A stretch of 64,000 nt of DNA from Leptobrachium leishanense. Lineage: Eukaryota > Chordata > Amphibia > Anura > Megophryidae. A model generated the notes under the pieces. It saw nothing but the letters and a program-made list of their open reading frames with translations. It searched no databases and was not told the origin of the DNA. The DNA lies in contig CM019063.1 in assembly GCA_009667805.1 (NCBI GenBank), forward strand, positions 88,687,877 through 88,751,876, written 5' to 3'. Positions 22,961 through 33,776 of the stretch are shown here, in pieces; position 1 is the stretch's first letter, and every line of letters starts with the position of its first letter. The position numbers were made by a program, and so were the translations under genes.

Positions 22961-24592
22961 GCATATGAATCCGCACACTGCCGGGCAGCACCTCTTTGCA
23001 GTATGATTAATGCAGCATATGAATCCGCACACTGCTGGGCAGCACCTCTTTGCAGTATGATTAATGCAGCATATGAATCCGCACACTGCTGGTAAGCGCC
23101 TCTCTACAGTATAATTCAGCATATGAATCCGCACACTGCCGGGCAGCACCTCTGCAGTATAATTAATGCAGCATATGAATCCACACACTGCTGAAGCGCG
23201 CCTCTCTGCAGTATAATTAATGCAGCATATGAATCCACACACTGCGGGGAAGCACCTCTCTGCAGTAGAATTAATGCAGCATATGAATCCCACCACTGCT
23301 GGGAAGCACCTCTCTGCAGTATAATTAATGCAGCATATGAATCCACACACTGCTGGGAAGCGCCTCTCTACAGTATAATAAATGCAGCATATGAATCCAC
23401 ACACTGCTGGGAAGCACCTCTCTGCAGTATATTAATGCAGCATATGAATCCACACACTGCTGGAAGCCACCCTCTCTGCAGTATAATTAATGCAGCATAT
23501 GAATCCACACACTGCTGGGAAGCGCCTCTCTACAGTATAATTCAGCATATGAATCCGCACACTGCTGGCAGCACCTCTGCAGTATAATTATGCAGCATAT
23601 GAATCACACACTGCTGGGAGCGCCTCTCTGCAGTATACTTAATGCAGCATATGAATCCACACACTGCTGGGAAGCGCCTCTCTGCAGTATAATTAATGCA
23701 GCATATGAATCCACACACTGCTGGGAAGCACCTCTCTGCGGTATAATTAATGCAGCATATGAATCCACACACTGCTGGGAAGCGCCTCTCTGCAGTATAA
23801 TTAATGCAGCATATGAATCCACACACTGCTGGGAAGCCCCTCTATGCAGTATAATTAATGCAGCATATGAATCCACACACTGCTGGGAAGCGCCTCTCTG
23901 CAGTATAATTAATGCAGCATATGAATCCACACACTGCTGGGAAGCCCTCTCTGCGGTTATAATTAATGCAGCATATGAATCCACACACTGCTGGGAAGCG
24001 CCTCTCTGCAGTATAATTAATGCAGCATATGAATCCACACACTGCTGGGAAGCGTCTCTCTGCGGTATAATTAATGCAGCATATGAATCCGCACACTGCC
24101 GGGCAGCACCTCTCTGCAGTATAATTAATGCAGCATATGAATCCACACACTGCTGGGAAGCGCCTCTCTGCAGTATAATTAATGCAGCATATGAATCCAC
24201 ACACTGCTGGGAAGAAGCGCCTCTCTGCAGTATAATTAATGCAGCATATGAATCCACACACTGTTGGGAAGTGCCTCTCTGCAGTATAATTAATGCAGCA
24301 TATGAATCCACACACTGCTGGGAAGCGCCTCTCTGCAGTATAATTAATGCAGCATATGAATCACACACTGCTGGGAAGCCTCTCTGCGGTATAATTAATG
24401 CAGCATATGAATCCACACACTGCTGGAAGCGCCTCTCTGCAGTATAATTAATGCAGCATATGAATCCACACACTGCTGGGAAGCACCTCTCTGCGGTATA
24501 TTTAATGCAGTATATGAATCCACACACTGCTGGGAAGCGCCTCTCTGCAGTATAATTAATGCAGCATATGAATCCACACACTGCTGGGAACT
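22961..24592. repeat. 54-bp minisatellite, about 30 copies
   Basis: The unit starts gcagcatatgaatccacaca, continues ctgctgggaagcgcctctct and ends gcagtataattaat, 54 bp. Units carry 1-3 nt indels and recurrent variants (gcacactgccgggcagcacc). Because 54 is a multiple of three, several frames stay open for hundreds of codons on both strands (up to 325 residues, 18-residue periodic). Those frames are by-products of the array: indels switch the repeated peptide between frames with no selection for one frame. Confidence 0.95.
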
Positions 24593-24624
24593 TCCAATAG
24601 AATGAAAGTTTCTTTACTTATTTA

Positions 24625-25035
24625 GGCTAATGTCAGACAAACGAATTCTGAGCACACTGTGCGTGCGAACTGACGTACTTTCTGTCTGATGATACTGTAG
24701 ACACCACACTGTTCATTTTTTTTGACTGATGTACATGGGAAATGAAAAAAATTGATACATGATATGAAAAACCATTTTGTCCGTCAAAAATGCAGTACGT
24801 CTAACTATGTTCCATCACACACAAAGCTACGCAGACGTGGCGCACTCTGTGCATCCATCCTAGTGGTTTGATGTTCTTGCCTAAATTGCGTGCGGTGCCA
24901 CGTGCATTGTGCGTCCGCACTTCTGTACGGACATACTTCGTGTGTGTGTCTCTATTGATCATAATTTTATGCTATGACGGATGTTAAAATGTGCGGCAAC
25001 ACGGACGTGATCACTGCGTTCGTCTGACACGGGCC
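24625..25035. mobile_element. CpG-rich MITE 'A', older copy inside the satellite element
   Basis: 411 bp, GGCTAATGTCAGAC ... GTCTGACACGGGCC, flanked by TTA on both sides (24622-24624, 25036-25038). More diverged than other copies. It splits a second copy of the arm sequence (aatagaatgaaagttt before, ttattcttttagtatttttt after). Confidence 0.75.
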
Positions 25036-25127
25036 TTATTCTTTTAGTATTTTTTAGGCATTTTTTGGGTGAATTTTAGGTTTCCTAACTTTTTTAAAGA
25101 AACAAGGCTTTTCAACCCATAGCTTTC

Positions 25128-25600
25128 AATGCAGCATATGAATCCACACACTGCTGGGAAGCGCCTCTCTGCAGTATAATTAATGCAGCATATGAATCCA
25201 CACACTGCCGGCAGCACCTCTCTGGAGATTGATTCATTGATTCGGAGCGATTAATTTTTTTGATCAGTTAGTTTTTTGTTGTTTATGAGTTATAATTAAT
25301 GCAGCATATGAATACACACACTGCTGGGAAGTTCCCAGCAGTGTGTGGGTTCATATGCTGCATTAATTATACTGCAGAGAGGCGCTGCCTGGCTGTGTGT
25401 GGGTTCATATGCTGCATTAATTATACTGCAGAGAGGCGCTGCCTGGCTGTGTGTGGGTTCATATGCTGCATTAATTATACTGCAGAGAGGTGCTGCCCGA
25501 CAGTGTGCAGATTCATATGGGAAGCGCCTCTCTGCAGAATAATGCAGCATATGAATCCGCACATTGCCGGGAACTTCCCAGCACTGTGTGGATTCACATG
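25128..25600. repeat. satellite remnants, part inverted
   Basis: Two 54-bp units in forward orientation (25128-25218), an interruption of arm-like sequence, one forward unit (25297-25332), then three units in reverse orientation (25333-25518: cagtgtgtgggttcatatgc). A short mixed block joins the right arm. The switch of orientation at 25332-25335 (gctgggaagttcccagc) is itself a small palindrome. Confidence 0.85.
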
Positions 25601-25996
25601 CTGCATTGAAACCTATGGGGTAAAAAGCCTTGTTTCTTAAAAAAAGTTAGGAAACCTAAACTTTCACCCAAAAAATGTCTAAAAAAATCCTAAAAGAATA
25701 AATAAGTAAATAAACTTTAATTCTATTGGTAGTTCCCATTTTTAAATGAGCAATAAAAAACAAAATAACTCATAAAAAAGCGAAAAACCAACTGATCCGA
25801 ATCACCCAAAATGATCCGAATCACCGAAATGATCCTAATCACCAAATGATCCAAATCATCGAATCAATCCAAAATTTTTGGATTGATCCGAAATTTCGGG
25901 TGGTCGATATTTCGTTTTCGGAAATGCTCCCGAAACACGAAAATGGTGAATTTCGTCCGGATTTCAATTTGGAACTAAACGAATTGCACATTTCTA

Positions 25997-26054
25997 CTTC
26001 AGATATCTGGCAAACCTGGCCTGTCAGCGGGTCCTGAGGACAGGTTTGGGAAGC
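25997..26054 (+). repeat. fragment of the TTCCCAAACCTGTCC hAT MITE
   Basis: cttcagatatctggcaaacc and gtcctgaggacaggtttggg match the right part of 20072-20715. The left part is missing, replaced by the satellite element, so the satellite element or a deletion removed it. Confidence 0.7.
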
Positions 26055-26110
26055 GCTACTTTAGGGTGGGGTCAGACAAGCGTAGTGTTCACGTCCGTGA
26101 TGGCGCCTTA

Positions 26111-26961
26111 GGCTAGGGTCAGACTAACGCATTTTTCACGCTGTCCGTGAAAAAGTGAGTTCGAACGAATGGACGCATTTTTTCACGAAATACGCGATAG
26201 CGGTCATACGATGGGCATTTTCATTCGTGATTTTGTACGGTTATCAATATAACACTTTTTGCGTCTGGACGTGATGTTGGCCGGACATTAGCAGTGTCTG
26301 ATGTCTCCTAATCACACACACATGCCGCTAGCGGACGCAGCGCACTCTGTACGTCAGTACTAGCGGTTTGACGTTCTCGAAAAAATGCGTTCGTTTGCCA
26401 TTTGCGTTGCGCGGCCGCACTTTTGTGCGGACGTTCTTCGTATGCTGCCCGGCATTGGACGTAATTTGCTGCTAACGCGGTCGTGATTTAGTGCGGCTAA
26501 GGCTAGGGTCAGACTAACGCATTTTTTGCGTTGTCCGTGAAAAAGTGCGTTCGAACGAATGGACGTATTTTTCACGGAATACGCGCGATAGCGGTCATAC
26601 GATGCGCAGTTTCATCCGTGATTTTGTACGGATCATCAATAAAACACTTTTTGGGTCTGGACGTTATGTTGGCCGGACATTAGCAGCGTCTGACGTCTCC
26701 CAATCACGCACACACGCCGCTAGCGGACGCAGCGCACTCTGTATGTCAGTACTAGTGGTTTCACGTTCTCTAAAAAATGCGTTTGTTTGCCGCCTGCGTT
26801 GCGCGGCCGCACTTTTGTGCGACCGTACTTCGTATATTGCCCGTCATTGCCCGGCATCTGCTGCTAGCACGGCCGTGATTAAGTGCGGCTGCACGCGCGT
26901 TCGCACTGCCTCAGTCTGACCCTAGCCTAAACGCAGATACTGCGTTAGTCTGACCTTAGCC
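26111..26961. mobile_element. MITE 'A' copy, itself split by a third copy
   Basis: Starts GGCTAGGGTCAGAC at 26111, runs to 26500, and resumes at 26931 with acgcagatactgcgttagtc then tgaccttagcc at 26961. The interrupting copy is 26501-26927. It is inserted in the 26064-27355 copy. Confidence 0.8.
26501..26927. mobile_element. MITE 'A' copy, innermost of three
   Basis: 427 bp, GGCTAGGGTCAGAC ... GTCTGACCCTAGCC, with TAA on both sides (26498-26500, 26928-26930). Youngest insertion of this cluster by position. The frame on the plus strand (26545-26919) is a palindrome by-product. Confidence 0.85.
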
Positions 26962-27358
26962 TAAAAGTATGTCCGTGATAGCATGAAAGAAAGCCCATCG
27001 GAGCCCGTTACACGAAGTACGTCTGCACTGAACTGCGGACACACAATGGCCACAGCCCATGGACGCAAGAACGTACAACCCCTAGAACGGCCGCACAAAG
27101 TGCGCTGCGTCCGCAACGTCCGCATAGCTTTGTGTGTGAGTGATGGAACGTGGTCAGACGGACTGCATTTATACGTCCTGCATTTTTCACAGACAAAATG
27201 GTTTTGCTTTTTATTTTGTTTTCTCTCCTACATCCGTCAAAATATACGTCAGTGAATAAACGGACTGTGTGGCCACTACTGCGTCTTCCGTACTGACATA
27301 CGTCCGTGTGCACGGACGTACAGTCCGTAGAAATCACGCTCATCTGACCCTAGCCTAA

Positions 27359-27794
27359 GGCTAGGGTCAGACTGAGGCAGTGCGAACGCGCGTTCTGGCG
27401 CACATAATCACGGCCGCACTAGCAGCAGATGCCAGGCAATGACGGCCAATATACGACGTACGGTCGCACAAAAGTCCGGCTGCGCAACGCAAGTGGAAAA
27501 TGAACGCATTTTTTCGAGAACGTTAAACCGCTGGTACTGACGTACAGAGTGCGCTGCGGCCGCATAGCAGCGTGTGTGCGTGATTAGGAGACGTCAGACG
27601 CTGCTAGTGTGCGGCCAACATAACGTTCAAACAGCCGAATTTCCCTAGACTTCTTTTTACCCCATCGTCATGAAATACGTCCAGAATTGCGCATCGTCTG
27701 ACCACTTAAGCGTATTCCGTGAAAAAATGCGTGCGCACGCATCGACGTACATTTTGACGGTGGCCGCAGAAAATGCGCTCATCTGTCCCTAGCC
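27359..27794. mobile_element. MITE 'A' copy abutting the nested cluster
   Basis: Starts GGCTAGGGTCAGAC and ends CTGTCCCTAGCC. Left flank TAA (27356-27358) is shared with the end of the previous copy, and right flank is TTA. It inserted right at the terminal TAA of its neighbour. Confidence 0.8.
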
Positions 27795-27797
27795 TTA

Positions 27798-28739
27798 GAG
27801 GTTTGATATATCGAAGGTGTCAACGTGTATAACAGAGCTGCAGATTCCTAAAATGTCCAGCATTGAGTCTCCAAACGATAATAAAATTTGTTAGAAATCA
27901 TTTGTTGTACAGATACTTTTTCCAGATCACATTTTTATCTTTGAACAACCTCTTAAATGTATGAAAAGTGGAACTGTCCTTAAAAGTGCACTTTAAAACG
28001 TTATTTTAGCTCCTTCAAGTTCGAATATACTTGATCTGCAAGGCACCAGCTGATAATAATAAAAATTGTTTGCAAGCTAAATACATTTGCAATTTGGCTT
28101 CAGAATGAGTCCCCAGTTTTGGCACTTTGGGCAGGATACCTAAGGTGCCTAAACAGTTTAACGCCTTCACACCAGAGATTGAGATAACTTGGACCTTCAA
28201 AGACGCCATCAGGTGCCCAATATGGAGTTATCTTGATCTGCAGATGAGCAGGACAACAACAAATGAAATATTTTTTTTGCTCCAGAACGGGCCACTAAAG
28301 TTTTGGCACTGTGGTCATGATTCCCTGAGTACTAACACTTTATAAAATCTGTTGGAAAGTTTATGACAGATCCCCCCCCCCCCCTTGATCCTGCATTTAG
28401 CCCTGAACTGCAGTAACACCATTTGGCTAGTAGATGGCAACATTTGCCTGCCAAATAGGTTATTACAGTAAGGAAAACATTGGGAATATTAAAAAGTATA
28501 TTGAATATTTAAAAATGATATATTTTTTTTAAAAAAGCTGTTTTTTGGCATTAGCTTTTTTTTTGCAAATCACTTGGTAATGTAGGGGGTTAAACAGCTA
28601 TGAATCCTTTTTGATTTTGCAAAAACACTGTTATTTTTAAAAGACTTTTTAATTTTGTAACAGATCTTTTTAATGGACCTTTTTTATTATTTAGACACAT
28701 TTTATTGCTTTATACTCCTATGAGGAGAATAGACTTTTT
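27798..28739. other. unassigned AT-rich sequence
   Basis: No frame or repeat recognised. Poly-C run near 28374 and T-rich tracts. Confidence 0.4.
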
Positions 28740-29045
28740 TCAGATCAGAGGAATTTTCCGATTCCGGTCTGGCGCAATTCAACAGTTATTAGTGCAATTT
28801 TGCATTCTTTTGCCGAATAACTGCTTTGGTGACTCCATTTTCGGCAAAACACGTTGAACATTCACTATATAGTGAAGTCACTGTATTTTTGGCGAAATTA
28901 AATCACTGAAAAGAGCTGAAATAGTGAAATACAAAGCACCGAATTTGCACCAAAATTTAAAATGACATAAAATATGTTTTCATTTCATTAAATGCCAAAA
29001 ATCCTAACAAAATCTTTAGCCCCAGGCCCATAATCTGGCCCTGCG
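28740..29045. repeat. decayed repeat pieces
   Basis: Text such as ttcggcaaaacacg and gccgaataactg resembles the GGTTATTC family, and 28975-29045 (ccccaggcccataatctggccctg) is the complement of the end type seen at 59907 (gggccggattaacataggg). Boundaries are uncertain. Confidence 0.35.
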
Positions 29046-29778
29046 TGTTTGCATAATCGGAGTGGGCCGGTCTCATGGGCGAAGTCCAGAAAATGTTTAA
29101 TTATCTGCTTATGTATTGTCTTTTAAACAAAGGGAATAGTTTTTCACAACAACCTTTTATCATTAATAAAAAAAAAATTCTAGGAAACATGCGATGTACA
29201 GCTTGCACATAAACAAAGAATCAGTACTGCTGTTTAGGGGAAACCCATAAAATGAATATTCTGAAAATCCAGCTTATTTTATTTGTTCATTTTCCTTATA
29301 AAGATGTGCAGGTTTGGGCATAAAATGTTTCACAGGTTGTACAATATCCCTTTTGGTGTATTATACTAGACAGGGTGTGAAATATTAGTAAAGAAAGTAG
29401 AATATAATCACAACCTAACCCAGTGGACATAAAAAGGTCCATTAATGATATGTGTGCACTGCAGCTTTGTGCGTGTATCATTTTATAAGGTTTACTATGA
29501 ATCTGCTCTGAATCAATATTTATTGGGGATGCATTAAAACATGCTTCTTTTTTATGAACATTTTGATGTTCTCTCAAACTTTGGAATTCAACAATTTAGA
29601 TTTTTCATTGGGATGTACTTTATTTTTGATATTTCACAATTTTTATCTAAGGCTGCAGCATTCATACATTTATTAACACTCCAAAGAACTGCACTAACAA
29701 ATAGAAAATATTGTGTCCTATTCCTTGATTAACACTAAAATGGGGAAAATCCACGCCGGCAGACAGAGCCGTAGCAAG
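29046..29778. other. unassigned AT-rich sequence
   Basis: Apparently unique, no convincing frame or repeat seen. Confidence 0.4.
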
Positions 29779-29893
29779 TAGGGATGAGCCGAACACCCCC
29801 GTGATTGGTTTGCATTCGAACTCGAACAATTTCAAAAGTTTGAGTTCGAACACAAACGCGAACAGAACTCAATGGGACTCAAAAGTTCGGTTT
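29779..29893 (+). mobile_element. terminal fragment of the TAGGGATGAGC hAT family
   Basis: Begins TAGGGATGAGCCGAACAC, identical in its first 18 bases to the left end of the complete hAT at 36181, followed by the same alternation of gttcgaac-type words and the shared phrase caatgggact. It is cut by a MITE 'A' at 29897. A possible inner or opposite piece is at 32743-32838 (cgaactcgaaccgaacacg), without the terminal ctcatcccta. Confidence 0.7.
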
Positions 29894-29896
29894 TAA

Positions 29897-29970
29897 GGCT
29901 GGGGTCAGACCAGCGCACTTTTAACGTGCGTTCTGGCGCACATAATTATGGCCGCACTAGCAGCAGATGA
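29897..29970. mobile_element. truncated MITE 'A'
   Basis: Matches the first 74 bp of the copy at 34638 (ggctggggtcagaccagcgc ... agcagcagatga), then switches abruptly to an internal part of a TTAA element. No right end exists nearby, so this is a deletion or recombination junction. Confidence 0.75.
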
Positions 29971-30248
29971 TCCTCTCTCGGAGCTGGCCGACATCCAAGA
30001 TGTCGGCCAAGCTTCCGGGAATACTCCCTGACGACTGGCGTCATTGTGCATAGCACGATGACTCCAGTCCTGGAGATAGGGGGATCATTGGAACCCCCTA
30101 TCTCCTGATCCATGGCAGCTAGAGGTTAATATTTGGTACTGTTGGATCGGCCAGAGCATGGCCTTTCCAACGATATGAAACATGACCATGTAAAAAAAGT
30201 TTTTAAAAAAAATTAAAATTAAAAAAGTAAATATAAAAAAATATATAT

Positions 30249-30721
30249 TTAACCTCTTAAGGACCCCTGACGTACCCTGTATGTCCTGTCCACAGGTCTC
30301 CCTTAGACCCGCAGACGTACAGGGTACGTCAGCGGCGCAAAATCCCCCTCCCGCCCGATACTCACCTCCCTCGGTGATCTGGCAGGGAGGAAGCCTGCCC
30401 ATGTGATTTACATGGGCAGGCGAGGCTGATGACGTCGCCACGCTGCGTGGTGACGTCATCAGCAGGTGCCCCCATTCAAATCAATGGAGGGGAGGGGGGG
30501 CTCCAACCATTTACGAAAAAGTGTGTTTTTACCATTTTTTTCATCATATTTCATAATTTTTTTATAGTAAATTATTGGATATGATGGAAATAATGGTATT
30601 TCTAGAAAGTCTATTTAATGGCGGGAAAAAGGGTGTATAATATGTGTGGGTTGAATAAACGAGTAAGAGGAAAATTTGACCTAAACCCTAACAGAGCAGA
30701 AATATATAAAAAAATATATAT
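30249..30721. mobile_element. TTAA element 'C', internally deleted copy
   Basis: Starts TTAACCTCTTAAGGACCCC and shares about 230 bp with 30722-30975, then jumps to text that in the complete copy lies at 31627-31815 (acgaaaaagtgtgtttttac ... gacctaaaccctaacagagc). It lacks the right terminus. Instead the pre-insertion flank (atataaaaaaatatatat) is repeated before the next copy begins. Confidence 0.75.
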
Positions 30722-31882
30722 TTAACCTCTTAAGGACCCCTGACGTACCCTGTACGTCCTGTCCACAGGTCTCCCTTAGACCCGCGGACGTACAGGGTAC
30801 GTCAGCGGCGCAAAATCCCCCTCCCGCCCGATACTCACCTCCCTCGGTGATCTGGCAGGGAGGAAGCCTGCCCATGTGATTTACATGGGCAGGCGAGGCT
30901 GATGACGTCGCCACGCTGCGTGGTGATGTCATCAGCAGGTGCCCCCATTCAAAATCAATGGAGGGGAGGGGGGGCTCCTTCGGAGCCCTCTATCTCTCCA
31001 ACCATTTAAGCTAGTGAGATGCTTTTTGCACCGCTGAAAAGGGGAGAGTCGTTTATAGCATTAACCGTTTCGCCGCCGGATCGCGTTTTAGCCGAATTGG
31101 CGCCAAAACGCGATTCGAACCTGGAGGGGGGCTGACATCTTGGATGTCAGCCTAGCCTCCAGGTCCCCCCCACCCACTGACAACCTCACCATATGTGTGA
31201 GGATGTCAGTGGGCCAGTTAACCATCTAGCTGCCATGTAGAGATAAGGGGATCCTAAGGATCCCTTTATCTCGCGACATCATTTGTTGATGTCATCTAGT
31301 TGACATCATTTGAAAGGCCTGATCATGGCCTTTCCAATGATACCAAACATGACCAGGTTTGGTTTAAAAAAAAAAAATAATAATAAAAAAATTTAATAAA
31401 ATAAAAAAGTTTTTTATTTTTTTTGTCTGGGGGGGGTTTAATTAAATAGGACCTAGGCTGTCATCTCAAAATAATTAGCACAAAATGGTCAGAATGAGCG
31501 CAGCGCACATAGGTGAACTGGCTCAGCAGTGAAAGGGTTAAAAGGCAAAAACATGTAAAAATTCGGTATTTCTATTTTTTTTAGCCGGAGTCTTTATTGG
31601 TGGTTGTAGCTTTTGGGGATTAAATTACGAAAAAGTGTGTTTTTACCATTTTTTTCATCATATTTCATAATTTTTTTATAGTAAATTATTGGATATGATG
31701 GAAATAATGGTATTTCTAGAAAGTCTATTTAATGGCGGGAAAAAGGGTGTATAATATGTGTGGGTTGAATAAACGAGTAAGAGGAAAATTTGACCTAAAC
31801 CCTAACAGAGCAGAAACGTAAAAACAGCAGCGGTCACTAAAGGACGGATTTGTGTAAAACCGCTCGGTCACTAAGGGGTTAA
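30722..31882. mobile_element. TTAA element 'C', complete copy
   Basis: Begins TTAACCTCTTAAGGACC and ends CGGTCACTAAGGGGTTAA, a loosely complementary pair with TTAA at both edges, as used by piggyBac-type elements. Element 'D' (31061-31541) is inserted in it. No transposase. Confidence 0.7.
31061..31541. mobile_element. TTAA element 'D'
   Basis: 481 bp, TTAACCGTTTCGCCGCCGG ... GCTCAGCAGTGAAAGGGTTAA-type ends, TTAA on both sides. Contains the phrase ggcctttccaatgataccaa, which recurs in many decayed copies (30150, 47635, 58110, 59310, 59630, 60055, 60390). Confidence 0.7.
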
Positions 31883-32359
31883 AAAAAAAGAAGTTTTTTC
31901 TTTTTGGTTTGTTAATGCAGCAATATTGTTCCCATTTCAATTATAATGTGAACAATGATGCTGCACTAACGATTTTTGTATGCGGTGCGATTGTTAAAAA
32001 TTGCGGAATTTTCCCCCCAAAAAAAGTATCGAGACCCCATTTCTAATTTTTTTAACAAGCGCACCCCGTACAAAATATAACCGCAATTGCTCGCATGTTA
32101 GAATGTGAAAAAAAACTTTACACGTTGTAAATTATTGAAAATTCATATTTTATTGCATATTTTGTTATAATATACAGACAGGACATGACGTATACTTATA
32201 ATAATGATATATTATGAATATGCCGAAAAGAATGATATATAATATGTCTGGGTCATATACTTAAATAAGCCTTCAAAATGCGTTTAAACAAGAGGAGCGA
32301 AACTAGTAAAAATGAGCTCAGCACAGAGGCGTGAAGTGCCTCAGCAGCGAAAGGGTTAA

Positions 32360-32742
32360 AATGCACAGGGACTGGCTACTATCCTGTTAGATGAGGGAAT
32401 GGATTATATGTATAAAGCAAGGTATAAATGACAATGGATAGTCAAACTCTAGGGACTCAGCTTGTACGCTTTATGATAGACATTTTCACGTTGTGAATTC
32501 AGAAGCATACAGAGTTCATACATGTGCAGCAGCCGCTCCCAGTCTGCAGGCAATGTATCAAATTCATGAGACCAGACTAATTAGAAGCAGATGTTATTTC
32601 CAAACACTAACACCTGTTGTTTATGCCGTTTGAGGGGGCCCTGCTGTAAGCACAGGTTAGAGGTGAGAATATATCTAATAAACCGTTGCTTATAATATTC
32701 TGCAGTAAAGAGTCTTTATTTCTAGATTTTAGTATTTTTTAT
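32360..32742. other. unassigned sequence
   Basis: No frame or element ends recognised. The phrase attctgcagtaaagagtct at 32698 recurs at 2880, so part of this belongs to the GGTTATTC-family interior. Confidence 0.4.
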
Positions 32743-32838
32743 ACTATTTTCGAACTCGAACCGAACACGCCAAAAAGTTCTAAGTTTGAGAACTTTCGAA
32801 CTGCCGATGTTCGAGTCGAACTCCGAAATTATGCATAG
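32743..32838. repeat. fragment of the TAGGGATGAGC hAT family
   Basis: Dense in cgaactcgaaccgaacacg and gttcgagtcgaactccga words as in the subterminal regions of 36181-42264. The terminal 12 bases are absent. Confidence 0.5.
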
Positions 32839-32929
32839 TAACGCATCATGCAATCACTTTCAAATTTGCTGACAGTGTGGGAAATAAGGTTAATTAGTGC
32901 AGCGACATTGTTTGCATTCTAAGATTAAT

Positions 32930-33285
32930 GCCACCGCCTTAGAACAGAGAAATAAAGACATTTTGCAATTGTTTTTTTTTTTTTTTTTCACATTTTCTTT
33001 TCCTATGGTATTCGCCTGTTTAAACCTTTTGAACTGAACCACAGAAAAAAAATGGCATTCTCTCAATAGATGAACTCATTACCTATCTAGGAGAAAATTT
33101 CACTGCTGCCGAAGGTCACTGAATTGTGGCAAACTGCATTGTATTTTGCTGGCAATTTGCCAATATTTGGCATATTGTCAGCTTTCTGAATAGCCGAACT
33201 GCCATGAAATTGTACCATACGGGGAAATTCAGAGTTTGATGCAATTCGGTGGCAAGTTTGGTTATAATTGAATAACTTTAAAAGC
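32930..33285. repeat. decayed GGTTATTC-family fragment
   Basis: Includes ctgccgaaggtcactgaatt, ctgaatagccgaactgccat and the right-end-like ttgaataac. Parallel text is at 1690-1870. No intact termini. Confidence 0.45.
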
Positions 33286-33296
33286 ACTATAAACTG

Positions 33297-33776
33297 CCCC
33301 TAAACTAAAACTGGACAATCTCCCCTTAGCGTCCCTGTTTTACCTGTTGATTACGGGGCAGGTGATGAGTCCAACCTGCCCTGTAGCGGCTGCTAGCCTC
33401 CAGGATGCTCGGGGCAGCGATAAGCACCATCGCGAGCATCCCCTCCATGGAGTCCATAGGACTCGAAGGAGGCTTCTGTTGGCCGGTCACATGACAGGCA
33501 GGATCTTGCCTTTCGCCAGATCGTGCAGGTCGGCGAAGTGATTGTGGAGGGAGGCTAGGGAAATAGACCCAGTCTTACTCTGCTACTGGCAGCCAGAAGC
33601 AGCAGATCAGGCTGCGGTTCGCCACGGGATGAGAGATGAGCATGTGATTTTATTTTTTTGGCGGGGTTTATAGCTGCAGCTAACTGAAGCTCTAAGCTAT
33701 AGCAAACTTTAGTTAATGGCAGCGGTTAGTAATTAGCGTTAGGACTAACATGAATTACCAATTGTTTACTAGAAAT
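33297..33776. repeat. decayed copy of the GGGCARTATTACAA MITE
   Basis: ccccttagcgtccctgtttt, ggggcaggtgatgag, gatgagagatgagcatgtg and gttaggactaaca parallel the interior of 10543-11283 in reverse orientation. No clear termini. Confidence 0.5.

Larger units (their letters stand above)
22611..25997. mobile_element. inverted-repeat element enclosing a minisatellite
   Basis: Left arm (22611-22960) and right arm (about 25590-25997) are reverse complements: gcaatttgtttccgtccgaa / gaaacgaattgcaca-type ends, then gaaatttcggatc and aaaacgaaat, then gaatgaaagttta and caaggctttttaaccc. The arms of about 350-400 bp bracket the 54-bp minisatellite. Outermost text tagagacgtgca / tgcacatttcta resembles the TAGRGATGTGCA-type ends of other foldback repeats here (compare 57735). 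No clear target duplication was found. No transposase is present. A MITE 'A' copy (24625-25035) interrupts an internal duplicate of the arm. Confidence 0.65.
26064..27355. mobile_element. MITE 'A' subfamily 2, split by two further copies
   Basis: The left end (26064-26110, gggtggggtcagac) and the remainder (26962-27355, ending catctgaccctagcc) are the two parts of one copy like that at 37457-37902 (shared landmarks cgtccgtgatagc, cccgttacacgaagtacgtc-type text, cgcatagctttgtgtgtgag). The 851 bp between them is another MITE 'A' copy. TTA on the left and TAA on the right bracket the break. Confidence 0.75.
29971..32359. mobile_element. TTAA element 'B', left end missing, split by element 'C'
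   Basis: 29971-30248 matches 47425-47700 (ggagctggccgacatc, gactggcgtcat, agcacgatgac). 31883-32359 matches 47757-48239 (ggtttgttaatgcagcaata ... cagcagcgaaagggttaa). Together they form the right four-fifths of an element like the complete copy at 46997-48239. The insert between (30249-31882) is two tandem copies of element 'C'. Noncoding. Confidence 0.75.

Noticed and set aside
23590..24581. Long open frames (285 residues plus, 325 residues minus) with 18-residue periodicity
   Set aside because: They are produced by the 54-bp minisatellite, whose unit is a multiple of three. Frames are open on both strands, the peptide switches frame at each indel, and there is no sign of selection for one frame.
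22961..24592. Regular repeats that might suggest a CRISPR array
   Set aside because: Whole 54-bp units are repeated head to tail with no unique spacers, in a vertebrate genome with no cas genes.
26545..27343. Frames of 90-124 residues on both strands of the MITE cluster
   Set aside because: The same mirrored frames appear in every MITE 'A' copy because the element is palindromic and stop-poor. No protein motifs.
30085..30932. Minus-strand frames with identical starts at 30459 and 30932
   Set aside because: They arise from the tandem copies of TTAA element 'C'. The frame is noncoding repeat text and runs into AT-rich filler.
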